Assembly (NCBI RefSeq): GCF_900996225.1
Contig: NZ_CAAJGL010000066.1
Span: 31,592 to 95,591, forward strand
DNA length: 64,000 nucleotides
Source: Paraburkholderia sp. BCC1884
GTDB lineage: Bacteria; Pseudomonadota; Gammaproteobacteria; Burkholderiales; Burkholderiaceae
Direction of reading: 5' to 3'
Shown here: one piece after another, positions 27,945 to 36,583 of the stretch
Numbering within the stretch: position 1 is the stretch's first letter
Layout: every line of letters begins with the position of its first letter
Notes under the pieces: generated by a model
What the model saw: only the letters and a program-made list of their open reading frames with translations
The model's database searches: none
What the model was told of the DNA's origin: nothing
Position numbers and translations under genes: made by a program

Positions 27945-29066
27945 TCAGCGCGAAGTTGACGCGCGAACGATCAATTCGCCCGCCAGCAGGCAGTCGCGTG
28001 CGGTGGTCTGAACGCCTTCGATGCGCTCGTGCAGGAACTCGACCGCGCGGTAGCCGATGTCGTAAGTCGGCTGGCGGATCGTCGTGACGCCGGTTAGTTC
28101 GGCCCAATCGGGGTCGTCGATGGAAAGCAGCGCCACGCGCGCCTGCCAGTACGCGCCGTAACGCGCCTTCAGATGCAGGGCAAGGCAGAGCGCAACCGGC
28201 GCGTTGGCGGCGAACAGGGCGACGCGGCCCGACCCTGCGGCGGCGGCTCCGCCGGTTGCCGCGGTCACGCCGGGCCTGCCCCGCTGACCGGCGGGGTTTG
28301 AACCAGCTGGCTCGGCGAGCGCATCGATCGTGCGGTCCAACTCGGCCAGGCTACGCTCAACCGCTTCTGCATCGGCCAGATCCAGCACCAGCGTGTGGCC
28401 GCGCGCGGCGTCGCCGTGAGCCTGCATCGCCTCGCGAAACGCCGTCTCGCGCAAGTGCCGCGAGCTGATCTGCGCGAACGGTTGCACGACGAACCAGATC
28501 TCGTCGAAGCCGTTATCGAGCAGATGCCGCGTGCCGAGTTCGGCCGCCGCCCGGTTGTCCAGTCCGACCATATCGGCGACGAGTCCGTCCACCGAGCGGT
28601 CCACCAGCACCGCTGGAATCCCGCCGCCGCCCACCGGCCGCAGCGTCTCCTCGCCGACGCCGAGTGCGTTGACGATCACGCCTTCCACCCGGTAGGTGGT
28701 CAGCAGTTGCAGATAGCGCCGCTCCATCTCGACTTCGTTGGCGGCGTGGCAGATCAAAGGCATCAGGCCGAGCGCATGACACGCCGCTTCCACGCCTTGC
28801 AGCACTTCGACGGTATAGGGATTGGTCAGGTCGGCGAGCAACATGCCGATCAGCCGGTTGCGGCCGCGCTTGAGGCCGCGCGCCATCTGGTTCGGCTGAT
28901 AGTCGAGCCGCGCGATGGCAGCCTCGATGCGCGAACGCAACTCGGGCGACATCACGCTCATCTCGCCGTTCAGATAACGCGAAATGCTGGTCTTGCCGGT
29001 GCCGGCTTCGCGCGCGACGTCGGTGATCGTCGCGCGGCGCGGTGCGCCTGAGGGCGTCGTATTCAT
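27945..29066 (-). CDS. ptxS: LacI-family regulator of 2-ketogluconate use (PtxS)
   Basis: A 373-residue repressor: helix-turn-helix ATITDVAREAGTGKTSISRYLNGE, hinge MARGLKRGRN, and a ligand domain with IGMLLADLTNPYTVEVLQGVE and DPDWAELTGVTTIRQPTYDIG. The ligand domain has an unusual Gly/Ala-rich insertion (NPAGQRGRPGVTAATGGAAAAG). Its place at the end of kguE-kguK-kguT-kguD matches PtxS, which in Pseudomonas responds to 2-ketogluconate. A perfect AACCGGTT-centred palindrome lies in front of kguE. GAGG precedes the ATG at 29066; a GTG eleven codons earlier (29099) is an alternative start. Confidence 0.85.
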   Translation of the reverse strand: MNTTPSGAPRRATITDVAREAGTGKTSISRYLNGEMSVMSPELRSRIEAAIARLDYQPNQMARGLKRGRNRLIGMLLADLTNPYTVEVLQGVEAACHALGLMPLICHAANEVEMERRYLQLLTTYRVEGVIVNALGVGEETLRPVGGGGIPAVLVDRSVDGLVADMVGLDNRAAAELGTRHLLDNGFDEIWFVVQPFAQISSRHLRETAFREAMQAHGDAARGHTLVLDLADAEAVERSLAELDRTIDALAEPAGSNPAGQRGRPGVTAATGGAAAAGSGRVALFAANAPVALCLALHLKARYGAYWQARVALLSIDDPDWAELTGVTTIRQPTYDIGYRAVEFLHERIEGVQTTARDCLLAGELIVRASTSR

Positions 29067-29108
29067 CGCCGCCTCATTGCGGGATTCGGAGCGGCTCACG
29101 AATCGCGC

Positions 29109-30086
29109 TCACGAGTTGGCCGACTTCGTCAGCACGTCGCGATTGACGATGTTGATCGCGAGTGTGCCGTCGAGCGCGGCGACGAGGTTTTCCGCCGCGT
29201 TGCGCGCCATCGCATGACGCGTCTCGTGCGTGGCCGAACCGATGTGCGGCAACGCGACCACGTTCGCCAGCTTCAGCAGCGGCGAGTCGGCCGGCAGCGG
29301 TTCGGTTTCGAACACGTCGAGACCGGCGCCGTGAATCGTGCCGTTTTGCAGCGCCTCGATCAGCGCTGTTTCGTCGACGGTCGCGCCGCGCGAGGCGTTG
29401 ATCAGGATCGCGCCTGGCTTCATCGACTTGAGTTCGGCCGCGCCGATCAGATGCTTCGTGTCGGGTGTGAGCGGCACCTGCAGGCAGACGAAGTCCGACG
29501 TGGCGAGCAATTCGGCCAGTTCGACGCGACGTGCGCCATACGCCTGCTCGGCCTGCGGGTTTGCGCTGCGATTGGTGTACTGCACCTTCATGTTGAAGCC
29601 GAGCGCCGCACGCCGCGCGACCGCCCCGCCGATCCGCCCCAGGCCGACGATGCCGAGCGTCTTGCCCTGCACGTCCACGCCAAAATGCTCGGGTCCGATG
29701 CTGTGCTGCCAGTGCCCCGCCTTCACCCAGTCGGCGAGCTCGACCACCCGGCGCGCCGTTGCGAGGATCAGCGAAAAGACGGTATCCGCGGTGGATTCGG
29801 TCAGCACGTCCGGCGTGTGCGCGAGCACGATGCCGCGCCGTGTGAGATCGGCGACGTCGAACTGGTCGAAGCCGACCGAGATGGTCGACAAGGCCTTCAG
29901 ACGCGTCGCGCCTTCGAGCATGGCCGGCGTAATCTTCACGCTCGAACCGATACCGCCGTCCGCGTCTCTCAGCGCGGCGACGAAGCTGTCGTGCTGCGCC
30001 GGGTCGACCTGCACCACCTCGACATGCTGTTGCAGATAGGCGAGTACCTCTTCGGGCAACGATTTCCAGGCGACGATCTTCTTCAT
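29109..30086 (-). CDS. kguD: 2-ketogluconate reductase (D-2-hydroxyacid dehydrogenase family)
   Basis: A 325-residue NAD(P)H-dependent enzyme. The nucleotide-binding motif is GKTLGIVGLGRIGGAVARRA; the catalytic residues fall in NASRGATVDETAL (Arg), DVFETEPL (Glu) and LPHIGSATHETR (His). It probably reduces the keto group of 2-ketogluconate or its 6-phosphate, the step that yields 6-phosphogluconate in the Pseudomonas pathway. It starts four bases after the kguT stop with AAGGAAA. It is a GhrB-like enzyme by sequence, so other hydroxypyruvate-type substrates are possible. Confidence 0.88.
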   Translation of the reverse strand: MKKIVAWKSLPEEVLAYLQQHVEVVQVDPAQHDSFVAALRDADGGIGSSVKITPAMLEGATRLKALSTISVGFDQFDVADLTRRGIVLAHTPDVLTESTADTVFSLILATARRVVELADWVKAGHWQHSIGPEHFGVDVQGKTLGIVGLGRIGGAVARRAALGFNMKVQYTNRSANPQAEQAYGARRVELAELLATSDFVCLQVPLTPDTKHLIGAAELKSMKPGAILINASRGATVDETALIEALQNGTIHGAGLDVFETEPLPADSPLLKLANVVALPHIGSATHETRHAMARNAAENLVAALDGTLAINIVNRDVLTKSANS

Positions 30087-30090
30087 CAGC

Positions 30091-31392
30091 TTATTTTCCT
30101 TGCAACGGTGTAGTCAGCCTGGATGCCGTGTTCGGCGCATCCGTCGGGGTCTGTTGCTGCGGTTTGACGATCAGCGTCAGGATCACCGAGGCGAGCAGCG
30201 CCACGCTCATGAACGCATACGACGCCGCCGGCGAGCCGGTCGCGCCGTTCAGATAGCCGACCACATACGAGCCGACGAACGAACCGAGCGCGCCCATGCT
30301 GTTGATCAGCGCCATCGCGCCACCCGCGACGTTCTTCGGCAGCAGTTCCGGCACGATGGCGAAGAACGGGCCGTACGGCGCGTACATCGCGGCGCCGGCA
30401 ATCACCAGCAGCGCATACGAGATCCAGAAATGCGTCGAGCCGAGTGCATACGACGCCGCAAAGGCGATCGCGCCGACCAGCAGGAACGGCCACACGAAAA
30501 CTTTGCGGCGCTTGAGTTTATCCGATGCCCACGAAGCCGCGAGCATCGCGATGGTCGCTGCCAGATACGGCAGCGCCGAGAGCCAGCCGGTTTCGACCAT
30601 GCCGAGCGTCGAACCGTTCTTCAGGATCGACGGTAGCCACAGCACGAAGCCATACACGCCGATACTCCAGCAGAAATACTGCGCGCACAGCTTGATCACC
30701 GCCGGCGTGCGAAACGCCTCGCTGTAGTTGCGCACCGGCTTGATCGCGGCCTGCTCCGCGCGCAGCGTTTCGGCGAGCTCGTCCTTCTGCTGCTGCGTGA
30801 GCCACGACACCTGCTGCGGCTTGTCCTGCACGATGAACCACCAGATCACCGCCCAGATGACCGCGGGCGCGCCTTCGGCGATGAACATGTGACGCCAGCC
30901 GAACGAGTGCACCAGATAACCGGACACCACCGACATCCACAGCACCGTCACCGGATTGCCGAGAATCAGGAAGGTGTTGGCGCGCGAGCGTTCATTCTTC
31001 GTGAACCAGTTGCTGATGAAGATCAGCATGGCCGGCATTACCGCGGCTTCGACCACGCCGAGCAGGAAGCGGATCACCATCAAGGAAGGAATGTTGCTGA
31101 CCATGCCCGTGAGCGCGGCGCAGCCGCCCCACAACACGAGGCTCCAGAACACCAGCTTCTTGACGCTGCGGCGTTCCGCGTAGATCGCGCCGGGAATCTG
31201 GAAGAAGAAGTAGCCGAGAAAGAACAGCGCGCCGATCAACGACGCCAGGCCCTTGCTGATACCGAGATCCTGGTTGATACCGGCGGCCGATGCGAAGCCA
31301 AAGTTCGCGCGATCCAGATACGCAAGGCTATACGTGATGAAAACGATCGGCATGATCGTCCACCAGCGGCGAATCGCGAGCGATGAGGTCAT
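30091..31392 (-). CDS. kguT: MFS transporter, 2-ketogluconate type
   Basis: A 433-residue inner-membrane carrier of the anion:cation symporter (phthalate/hexuronate) family with 12 predicted membrane segments. Motifs are SLAYLDRANFGFASA in TM1, FQIPGAIYAERRSVKK, FLLGVVEAAVMPAMLIFISNWF and NPVTVLWMSVVSGYLVHSFGWRHMF. Its place between kguK and kguD supports 2-ketogluconate uptake. CAGGAGAC precedes the ATG. It is separated from kguK by 110 bases. Confidence 0.88.
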   Translation of the reverse strand: MTSSLAIRRWWTIMPIVFITYSLAYLDRANFGFASAAGINQDLGISKGLASLIGALFFLGYFFFQIPGAIYAERRSVKKLVFWSLVLWGGCAALTGMVSNIPSLMVIRFLLGVVEAAVMPAMLIFISNWFTKNERSRANTFLILGNPVTVLWMSVVSGYLVHSFGWRHMFIAEGAPAVIWAVIWWFIVQDKPQQVSWLTQQQKDELAETLRAEQAAIKPVRNYSEAFRTPAVIKLCAQYFCWSIGVYGFVLWLPSILKNGSTLGMVETGWLSALPYLAATIAMLAASWASDKLKRRKVFVWPFLLVGAIAFAASYALGSTHFWISYALLVIAGAAMYAPYGPFFAIVPELLPKNVAGGAMALINSMGALGSFVGSYVVGYLNGATGSPAASYAFMSVALLASVILTLIVKPQQQTPTDAPNTASRLTTPLQGK

Positions 31393-31502
31393 AAGGTGTC
31401 TCCTGTTACAGCGTCCCGAAGCAAGGTTGAACGGTCGTGCGGCGCTGTGCCAGCGCTCTTGCTGTTATCGATCGAGGTCCAGGCGAAGGCCCGGGCCGGG
31501 AT

Positions 31503-32486
31503 TCAGGCCGCGCTGGCGACGGACGGCACGTCGGCCCGTTCGAGCGCGTCGAGTTCGGCCCGGCTCGGCAAACCTTCCGAGTCGCCGATCACCTGAATCG
31601 CGAGCGCGCCAATGCGGTTGCCGCGCGCCACGGCTTGCGGCAACGAGCGGCCTTCGAGCAAAGCGCTCACCACGCCGACCGCAAAGCCGTCGCCCGCGCC
31701 CACCGTGTCCACGACCTGCCTGACCGGCTGGCCGGGGATCACGGCGGCATCGTCGGCGGTGCGGAAGTACGCGCCCTGCGCGCCGAGCTTGATGATCACG
31801 CCGCGCGCGCCCTGGTCGAGATAGAACTTCGCGATATCGTCCGGCCTGGTGTAGCCCGTCAGGATCTCGCCCTCGCCGATGCCGGGCAGCACCCAGTCGG
31901 CCAGCGCCGCGAGCGCGTTCAGGCCTTCGACCATCGCTTCACGCGAGGACCACAGCGTGGGGCGCAAATTCGGATCGAAGGAAATCGTCTTGCCCGCTGC
32001 ACGCATTTCACGCGCCAGATGGAAGGCCAGTTCGCGCGAGCTGGCCGAGATCGCGGGCGCCACGCCCGTTAGGTGAAGATGGCGCGCGGGCAGCACGTAA
32101 TCCGCGGCGTAGTCAGCGAGGGAAAGATGGCTGGCCGCCGAACCCTTGCGGAAGTACTCGATGGCCGGGTCGCTGCCGTCGTCGTTTTTCGACTTCAGCT
32201 GGAAGCCGGTCGGATAGCGTTCGTCGGTAATGACGCAGCGCTGGTCGATGCCTTCCTGGGTCAAGGTATCGCGCACGTACTGGCCGAACGAATCTCGGCC
32301 GACACGGCTCATCCAGCCCACCTTGAAACCGAGTCGCGACAGACCGATCGCGACGTTCAGGTCGGCGCCGGCCACGCGCCGGGTGAATTTCCCGACGCCT
32401 GCGAGCGGGCCGGTTTCGGCGGCCGCGAACATGGCCATGGCTTCGCCATAGGTGATGACGTCGAGTGCTGCGGTGGTGTTGCTCAT
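31503..32486 (-). CDS. kguK: PfkB-family sugar kinase, 2-ketogluconokinase
   Basis: A 327-residue cytosolic kinase. It begins DVITYGEAMAMFAAAETGPLAG, carries the N-terminal GGxxN-type motif as RVAGADLNVAIGLSRLG, and ends with the catalytic DTVGAGDGFAVGVVSALL, where the Asp is the base. It phosphorylates 2-ketogluconate to the 6-phosphate by context; the family also includes 2-keto-3-deoxygluconate kinases, which it resembles. It lies 55 bases after kguE and has AGGAG. Confidence 0.88.
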   Translation of the reverse strand: MSNTTAALDVITYGEAMAMFAAAETGPLAGVGKFTRRVAGADLNVAIGLSRLGFKVGWMSRVGRDSFGQYVRDTLTQEGIDQRCVITDERYPTGFQLKSKNDDGSDPAIEYFRKGSAASHLSLADYAADYVLPARHLHLTGVAPAISASSRELAFHLAREMRAAGKTISFDPNLRPTLWSSREAMVEGLNALAALADWVLPGIGEGEILTGYTRPDDIAKFYLDQGARGVIIKLGAQGAYFRTADDAAVIPGQPVRQVVDTVGAGDGFAVGVVSALLEGRSLPQAVARGNRIGALAIQVIGDSEGLPSRAELDALERADVPSVASAA

Positions 32487-32541
32487 GCCTGGCTCCTGCG
32501 TGTTGCTGGATTGCGGTGTCGTTTGCGCATCGAAGCGCTGC

Positions 32542-33315
32542 TCACGCGGCTTTTAACCACGCGACGTAATGCGCCGCGTCCAAGTCGATCCTGCTCGCGT
32601 CGAACGGAAACTCGATGCCGCGCGGCACGTCGCGCGGCAGCATCTCGAGCACGGCGGCGAACTGCGCGTCGTCGGCGGCCGGCGCCACCGGAAAGCGCCG
32701 CGCACCGTCGCCCGCCGTCGTCTTGCAATGGATGTACTCGACGTGCGACGCCAGCAGGCCGGCCGCCTCGAGCGGCACGACATCGCGCCACGCCCAGTTG
32801 CCCATATCGAAGGTCATGCCGAGCACGTCGGCGTGGCCTTCACGCGTCAGCGCCTCGAACAGGTCGACGAATTGCGCGAGCGAGCCGCCTTCGGCGAGTT
32901 GGCCGTTTTCCACCACGAGTCGCGCCGTCGAGCCGCGCAGTTGCTCCGCAATCGCCGCGCCATCGGCAACGCTCGCGAAACCGCCGAGTTGCAGCTTGAC
33001 GAAGCGCGCGCCGAGCGCCGCCGCTTCGTCGAGCGCGAGCCGCAGTGCGGCGGCGTCGAGCCGGCCATCGCTCGTGTAAAGCGACGCGGGCGTCGAAAAC
33101 ACCGACCACAAACCAAGCGTGCTCACCGCCTCACCGAGCGCGCGCAAATTGTCCGGCGCGGCTTGAGTCTCGTCGACGAACAACTCGCGGCGTACTTCGA
33201 AGCCCGCCGCACCCGCTCGCCGGCTGGTCTGCGCCCACTTTAGATGACCGCCGGTGCGGACCGCGTCCATCCCGAAAGCGCTGGCGACGATCACCACGTC
33301 TACTGCGTCACTCAT
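32542..33315 (-). CDS. kguE: Xylose-isomerase-like TIM-barrel protein, KguE type
   Basis: A 257-residue protein of the sugar-phosphate isomerase/epimerase (AP endonuclease 2) fold. Metal-site blocks are VVENGQLAEGG (Glu), GMTFDMGNWAWR (Asp), HVEYIHCKTTAG (His) and GIEFPFDA (Glu). First gene of the ketogluconate operon; its exact reaction in the pathway is not settled in Pseudomonas either. The start is set at the ATG at 33315 (MSDAVDVVIVASAFGMD), giving the usual length. The frame runs 90 codons further upstream through the operator and promoter region, which cannot be coding. Confidence 0.82.
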   Translation of the reverse strand: MSDAVDVVIVASAFGMDAVRTGGHLKWAQTSRRAGAAGFEVRRELFVDETQAAPDNLRALGEAVSTLGLWSVFSTPASLYTSDGRLDAAALRLALDEAAALGARFVKLQLGGFASVADGAAIAEQLRGSTARLVVENGQLAEGGSLAQFVDLFEALTREGHADVLGMTFDMGNWAWRDVVPLEAAGLLASHVEYIHCKTTAGDGARRFPVAPAADDAQFAAVLEMLPRDVPRGIEFPFDASRIDLDAAHYVAWLKAA

Positions 33316-33350
33316 GTCGAATTTACTCGATTCCGTCTGGCAATCGGCAC

Positions 33351-33366
33351 TTGGAACCGGTTCCAA
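33351..33366. promoter_or_regulatory. PtxS-type operator
   Basis: TTGGAACCGGTTCCAA, a perfect 16-bp palindrome 35 bases upstream of the kguE start. Its AACCGGTT core matches the known Pseudomonas PtxS site (TGAAACCGGTTTCA). Confidence 0.75.
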
Positions 33367-33461
33367 ATGCGGTTTTAAAAAAAGCGCGGAGGCGCTTTGG
33401 ATGACCGAATAGTGCGCCGGGGTCGGCGTCCCGCACCATAGTGGAAATCCCCAGGCGGGGC

Positions 33462-34364
33462 TCAGGAATCTTCCGCGAGACATAGCGCGAGAAACTGCTC
33501 GACCACCCGCGACGGCGCACTGGCGTGCGGCACGAGAATCGAGAGCCGGCGCGTCAGCGGCTCGGGCCTCAGTGAGAAGAGACACAGCGCGCCGTCCTCG
33601 TGACGCATCGACATGGCCGACACGAAGCCGATACCCATGCCCGCCCGCACCGCCTCCTTCACCCCTTCGACGCCGGCGATTTCCAGCGCCACCCGCATCG
33701 GCACGCCTGCGCGCGCGAACGCGCGTTCGACGACCTGCCGCACGCCCGAACCGGCTTCGCGCAGCACCAGCGGGTGCTCGCCAAAGGCGGACAGTTCCGC
33801 GCGTCGCGCCGTGCCATCCCCACCCACGCTTTGAGCCAACGGATGCGTGCGCGGCATGATCGCGACGATCTCATCCTCGCGCCACGCGTGGACGGCGGTA
33901 TCCGGCGGCAGATCCGCGCCCACCGGGCCCTCAATCAGCGCAATATCGACCGAGCCCAGCGCACTCACGATATCGGTGGTGTTGCCGTCCGCCGTATGCA
34001 GCGTGACATCCGGATAGCGGCGGTGAAAGTCGGCAATCAGGTACGGCAGCAGATAGCTCGCCGGCGTGGTACTCGCGCCGATCCGCAAGGTGCCCTGCTC
34101 GAGGCCGCGCAAGGCGTCACGGTAGGCGTGGGCCTGCCGCCACGTATCGCGCAGCCGCGTGGCATAGCTGGCGAGCTGTTCACCCGCCGGTGTCAGACGC
34201 ACACCGCGGCCGTCGCGCTGATAGAGCGGCTCGCCGAACTCATCCTGCAACTGGCGCAACTGGCCCGATACCGCCGGCTGCGATAAATGAAGCGCCAGCG
34301 CGGCCCGGCTGATATTGCGATGTTCGGCAACGGCGGCGAACGTTATAAGTTGATCCGGGGTCAT
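33462..34364 (-). CDS. LysR-family regulator paired with yeiH
   Basis: A 300-residue regulator: TPDQLITFAAVAEHRNISRAALALHLSQPAVSGQLRQLQDEFGEPLYQRDGRG at the N-terminus, then a co-inducer domain (LRIGASTTPASYLLPYLIADFHRRYPDVTLHTADGN). It is of the CysB/CbbR-like branch that includes YeiE. It is divergent from yeiH at 34483, the same arrangement as yeiE-yeiH in enteric bacteria, so control of yeiH is inferred. It is not part of the ketogluconate operon, whose promoter lies after its stop. Confidence 0.88.
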   Translation of the reverse strand: MTPDQLITFAAVAEHRNISRAALALHLSQPAVSGQLRQLQDEFGEPLYQRDGRGVRLTPAGEQLASYATRLRDTWRQAHAYRDALRGLEQGTLRIGASTTPASYLLPYLIADFHRRYPDVTLHTADGNTTDIVSALGSVDIALIEGPVGADLPPDTAVHAWREDEIVAIMPRTHPLAQSVGGDGTARRAELSAFGEHPLVLREAGSGVRQVVERAFARAGVPMRVALEIAGVEGVKEAVRAGMGIGFVSAMSMRHEDGALCLFSLRPEPLTRRLSILVPHASAPSRVVEQFLALCLAEDS

Positions 34365-34482
34365 GACTACCTAAGTATCAGTTTAGCCGATACATTAGAT
34401 TCTAAATCATGATTTTTCATATCGATATATCTAATTTAGGATTAGGCCCATTGAAGTCAGACAGTCACCGAAGGGCTGCACC

Positions 34483-35577
34483 ATGTCCACCGCACCGCTT
34501 ACCGCCGCCGCAACACCCGCCGAGTCTTCCACTCGGGGACAACTCAACGGCATTCTCTTCGTCGCCCTGTTCGCCGCTGCCGTGACACGCATCGCCGCGA
34601 TTCCGGCCATCGCCGGTCTGGGCTTGAGCCCGCTGATCGTCGGCATCGTGGCCGGCGCCCTGTACGGCAACGCGCTGCGCGACGGCATGCCCGCCAGTTG
34701 GGCCGCCGGGGTCAACTTCTCGGCCCGCAAGCTGCTGCGCATCGCAGTCGCTTTTTTCGGATTGCGCGTGAGCCTGCAGGAAATCGCTCAGGTCGGCCTG
34801 CCGGGTCTCGCGGAATCGGTTCTGATCGTCGTGAGCACGCTCGTGATCGGCACGTGGGCCGGCATGAAAATCATGAAGCTCGATCGCGACACCGCCTTGC
34901 TGACGGCGGCCGGCAGCGCGATCTGCGGCGCGGCCGCCGTGCTCGCCTTCGAATCGACGCTGCAATCCAAGCCGCACAAGAGCGCGATGGCCGTGGGCAG
35001 CGTAGTGCTGTTCGGCACCCTGTCGATGTTCCTCTACCCGGTTCTGTTCAAGGCGGGCTGGTTGCATCTGGATACCGTCGGCGCGGGGCTGTTCTTCGGC
35101 GGCACGATTCACGAAGTCGCCCAGGTGGTCGGCGCGGCCAGCAACGTGAGCCCGGAAGCGACGCACATCGCCACCATCGTCAAGATGACGCGTGTGATGC
35201 TGCTGGTGCCGGTGCTGCTGGTGGTCGGCATGTGGGTGAACCGCTCGCCGCGCAAGGGCGCCACGGCAGAAGGCTCGCAGGGAAATGCCCACGGCCACGC
35301 CCCGCGCAAGCTGGCGATTCCCTGGTTCGCAGTCGGCTTTCTCGCCTTCGTCGTGATCAACTCGCTGCATGTGCTGCCGGAAAGCGCGACCAACTCGCTC
35401 AACATGCTCGACACCTTCGCGTTGACCATGGCCATGACGGCCCTCGGTATCGAAACGCGGATCTCGCAGATCCGTCAGGCAGGGCCACGGGCGCTGACCA
35501 CCGGCTTCATCCTGTATGTGTGGCTGATCGTCGGCGGACTGGGCATTACATGGTCGGTCCAGCACCTGCTCGGTTGA
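34483..35577 (+). CDS. yeiH: YeiH-family putative sulfate exporter
   Basis: A 364-residue inner-membrane protein with about ten membrane helices of the PSE (UPF0324/YeiH) family. Typical blocks are GLSPLIVGIVAGALYGN, KLLRIAVAFFGLRVSLQEI, AGSAICGAAAVLAFES, GAGLFFGGTIHEVAQVVGA and MTRVMLLVPVLLVVG. Transport of sulfate or sulfite is the family's proposed role, not proven. It is divergent from a LysR regulator and followed by a terminator at 35600-35620. Confidence 0.88.
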   Translation: MSTAPLTAAATPAESSTRGQLNGILFVALFAAAVTRIAAIPAIAGLGLSPLIVGIVAGALYGNALRDGMPASWAAGVNFSARKLLRIAVAFFGLRVSLQEIAQVGLPGLAESVLIVVSTLVIGTWAGMKIMKLDRDTALLTAAGSAICGAAAVLAFESTLQSKPHKSAMAVGSVVLFGTLSMFLYPVLFKAGWLHLDTVGAGLFFGGTIHEVAQVVGAASNVSPEATHIATIVKMTRVMLLVPVLLVVGMWVNRSPRKGATAEGSQGNAHGHAPRKLAIPWFAVGFLAFVVINSLHVLPESATNSLNMLDTFALTMAMTALGIETRISQIRQAGPRALTTGFILYVWLIVGGLGITWSVQHLLG

Positions 35578-35599
35578 AGCACCCTCGCCTTCACCCTCA

Positions 35600-35620
35600 C
35601 CCCGCCGCGTGCGGGGTTTT
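35600..35620 (+). terminator. Intrinsic terminator after yeiH
   Basis: CCCCGC (35600-35605), a 5-base loop, GCGGGG (35611-35616) and TTTT, 23 bases past the yeiH stop. Confidence 0.75.
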
Positions 35621-35734
35621 GCGCATTCAGGGGACCCATCCGGCTCGTGCGCGCGGCATACTGGTTGCTGACGCCATCAGTTCACGCAATCCGCCCGGTC
35701 TCGACGACCGGGCCACCGGAACGAGGATCGATCG

Positions 35735-36472
35735 ATGAGCCTGGAACTTTACTATTGGGACGGCCTGCAAGGCCGCGGCGAATTCGTGCGCCTGGCACTC
35801 GAAGAAGCCGGCGCCGACTATGTGGAAGTCGCGCGCGGCGACGCATCCGACGGCCTCGGCACGAAGGCAATGATGGCGGTGATGAAAGACCGCGACGAAC
35901 CCTATCCGCCCTATGCGCCGCCCTTTCTGAAAGACGGCGACCTGGTGATCGCGCAGACCGCCAATATCCTGTTCTATCTCGGCCCGCGACTCGCTCTCGC
36001 GCCGAAGGTGGACAGCCTGCGCTATATCGCCAACGGCCTGCAACTGACGATCGCCGACATGGTGACCGAAGCGCACGACACGCATCACCCGCTCGCCAGC
36101 GCGCTCTATTACGAAGACCAGAAAGACGCGGCCAAAGTGCGCGCGCATGACTTCATCGACAATCGCATTCCGAAGTTCATGGGTTATTTCGAGCGCGTGC
36201 TGAAACAGAATCCGGCCGGCGACACCTTCATGGTGGGCGATTCGCTCACCTACGTGGACCTGTCGATGTTCCAGTTGATCGATGGTCTTTTGTACGCATT
36301 TCCCCGCGCGCTCAAGCGTTTCGGCGAACACTATCCGCGCCTCGCCGCGTTGCACGACGCCGTAATCGAACGCCCGAACATCGCCGCGTATCTGCAGTCC
36401 GGGCGGCGCATCGAACATAACGAGGCCTGCATCTTCCGGCACTACCCCGAACTCGACAAGGCGGTGACTTGA
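35735..36472 (+). CDS. Glutathione S-transferase
   Basis: A 245-residue cytosolic protein. The N-terminal thioredoxin-like domain starts LELYYWDGLQGRGEFVRLALEEAGADY, with a tyrosine (YYW) near the usual catalytic position, and contains PFLKDGDLVIAQTANILFYLG. The C-terminal helical domain includes FMVGDSLTYVDLSMFQLIDGLLYAFP, matching the Asp-containing N-capping box of GSTs. It probably conjugates glutathione to an electrophile. GAGG precedes the ATG; a strong hairpin at 36502-36535 follows. Confidence 0.85.
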   Translation: MSLELYYWDGLQGRGEFVRLALEEAGADYVEVARGDASDGLGTKAMMAVMKDRDEPYPPYAPPFLKDGDLVIAQTANILFYLGPRLALAPKVDSLRYIANGLQLTIADMVTEAHDTHHPLASALYYEDQKDAAKVRAHDFIDNRIPKFMGYFERVLKQNPAGDTFMVGDSLTYVDLSMFQLIDGLLYAFPRALKRFGEHYPRLAALHDAVIERPNIAAYLQSGRRIEHNEACIFRHYPELDKAVT

Positions 36473-36501
36473 CCCGCGCCGCGCCATCCCGTCCATTCGA
36501 C

Positions 36502-36535
36502 GCATCGCGCCCGCCATTCGAGGCGGGCGCGATGC
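36502..36535. terminator. Strong hairpin after the GST gene
   Basis: Perfect 14-bp arms GCATCGCGCCCGCC and GGCGGGCGCGATGC with a 6-base loop. It lacks a clear U-run, so termination may be inefficient. Confidence 0.5.
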
Positions 36536-36583
36536 TGTTGCCCTGTACGTTTTCCACTCATCCTCACGCCCCGTACTGCTGAC

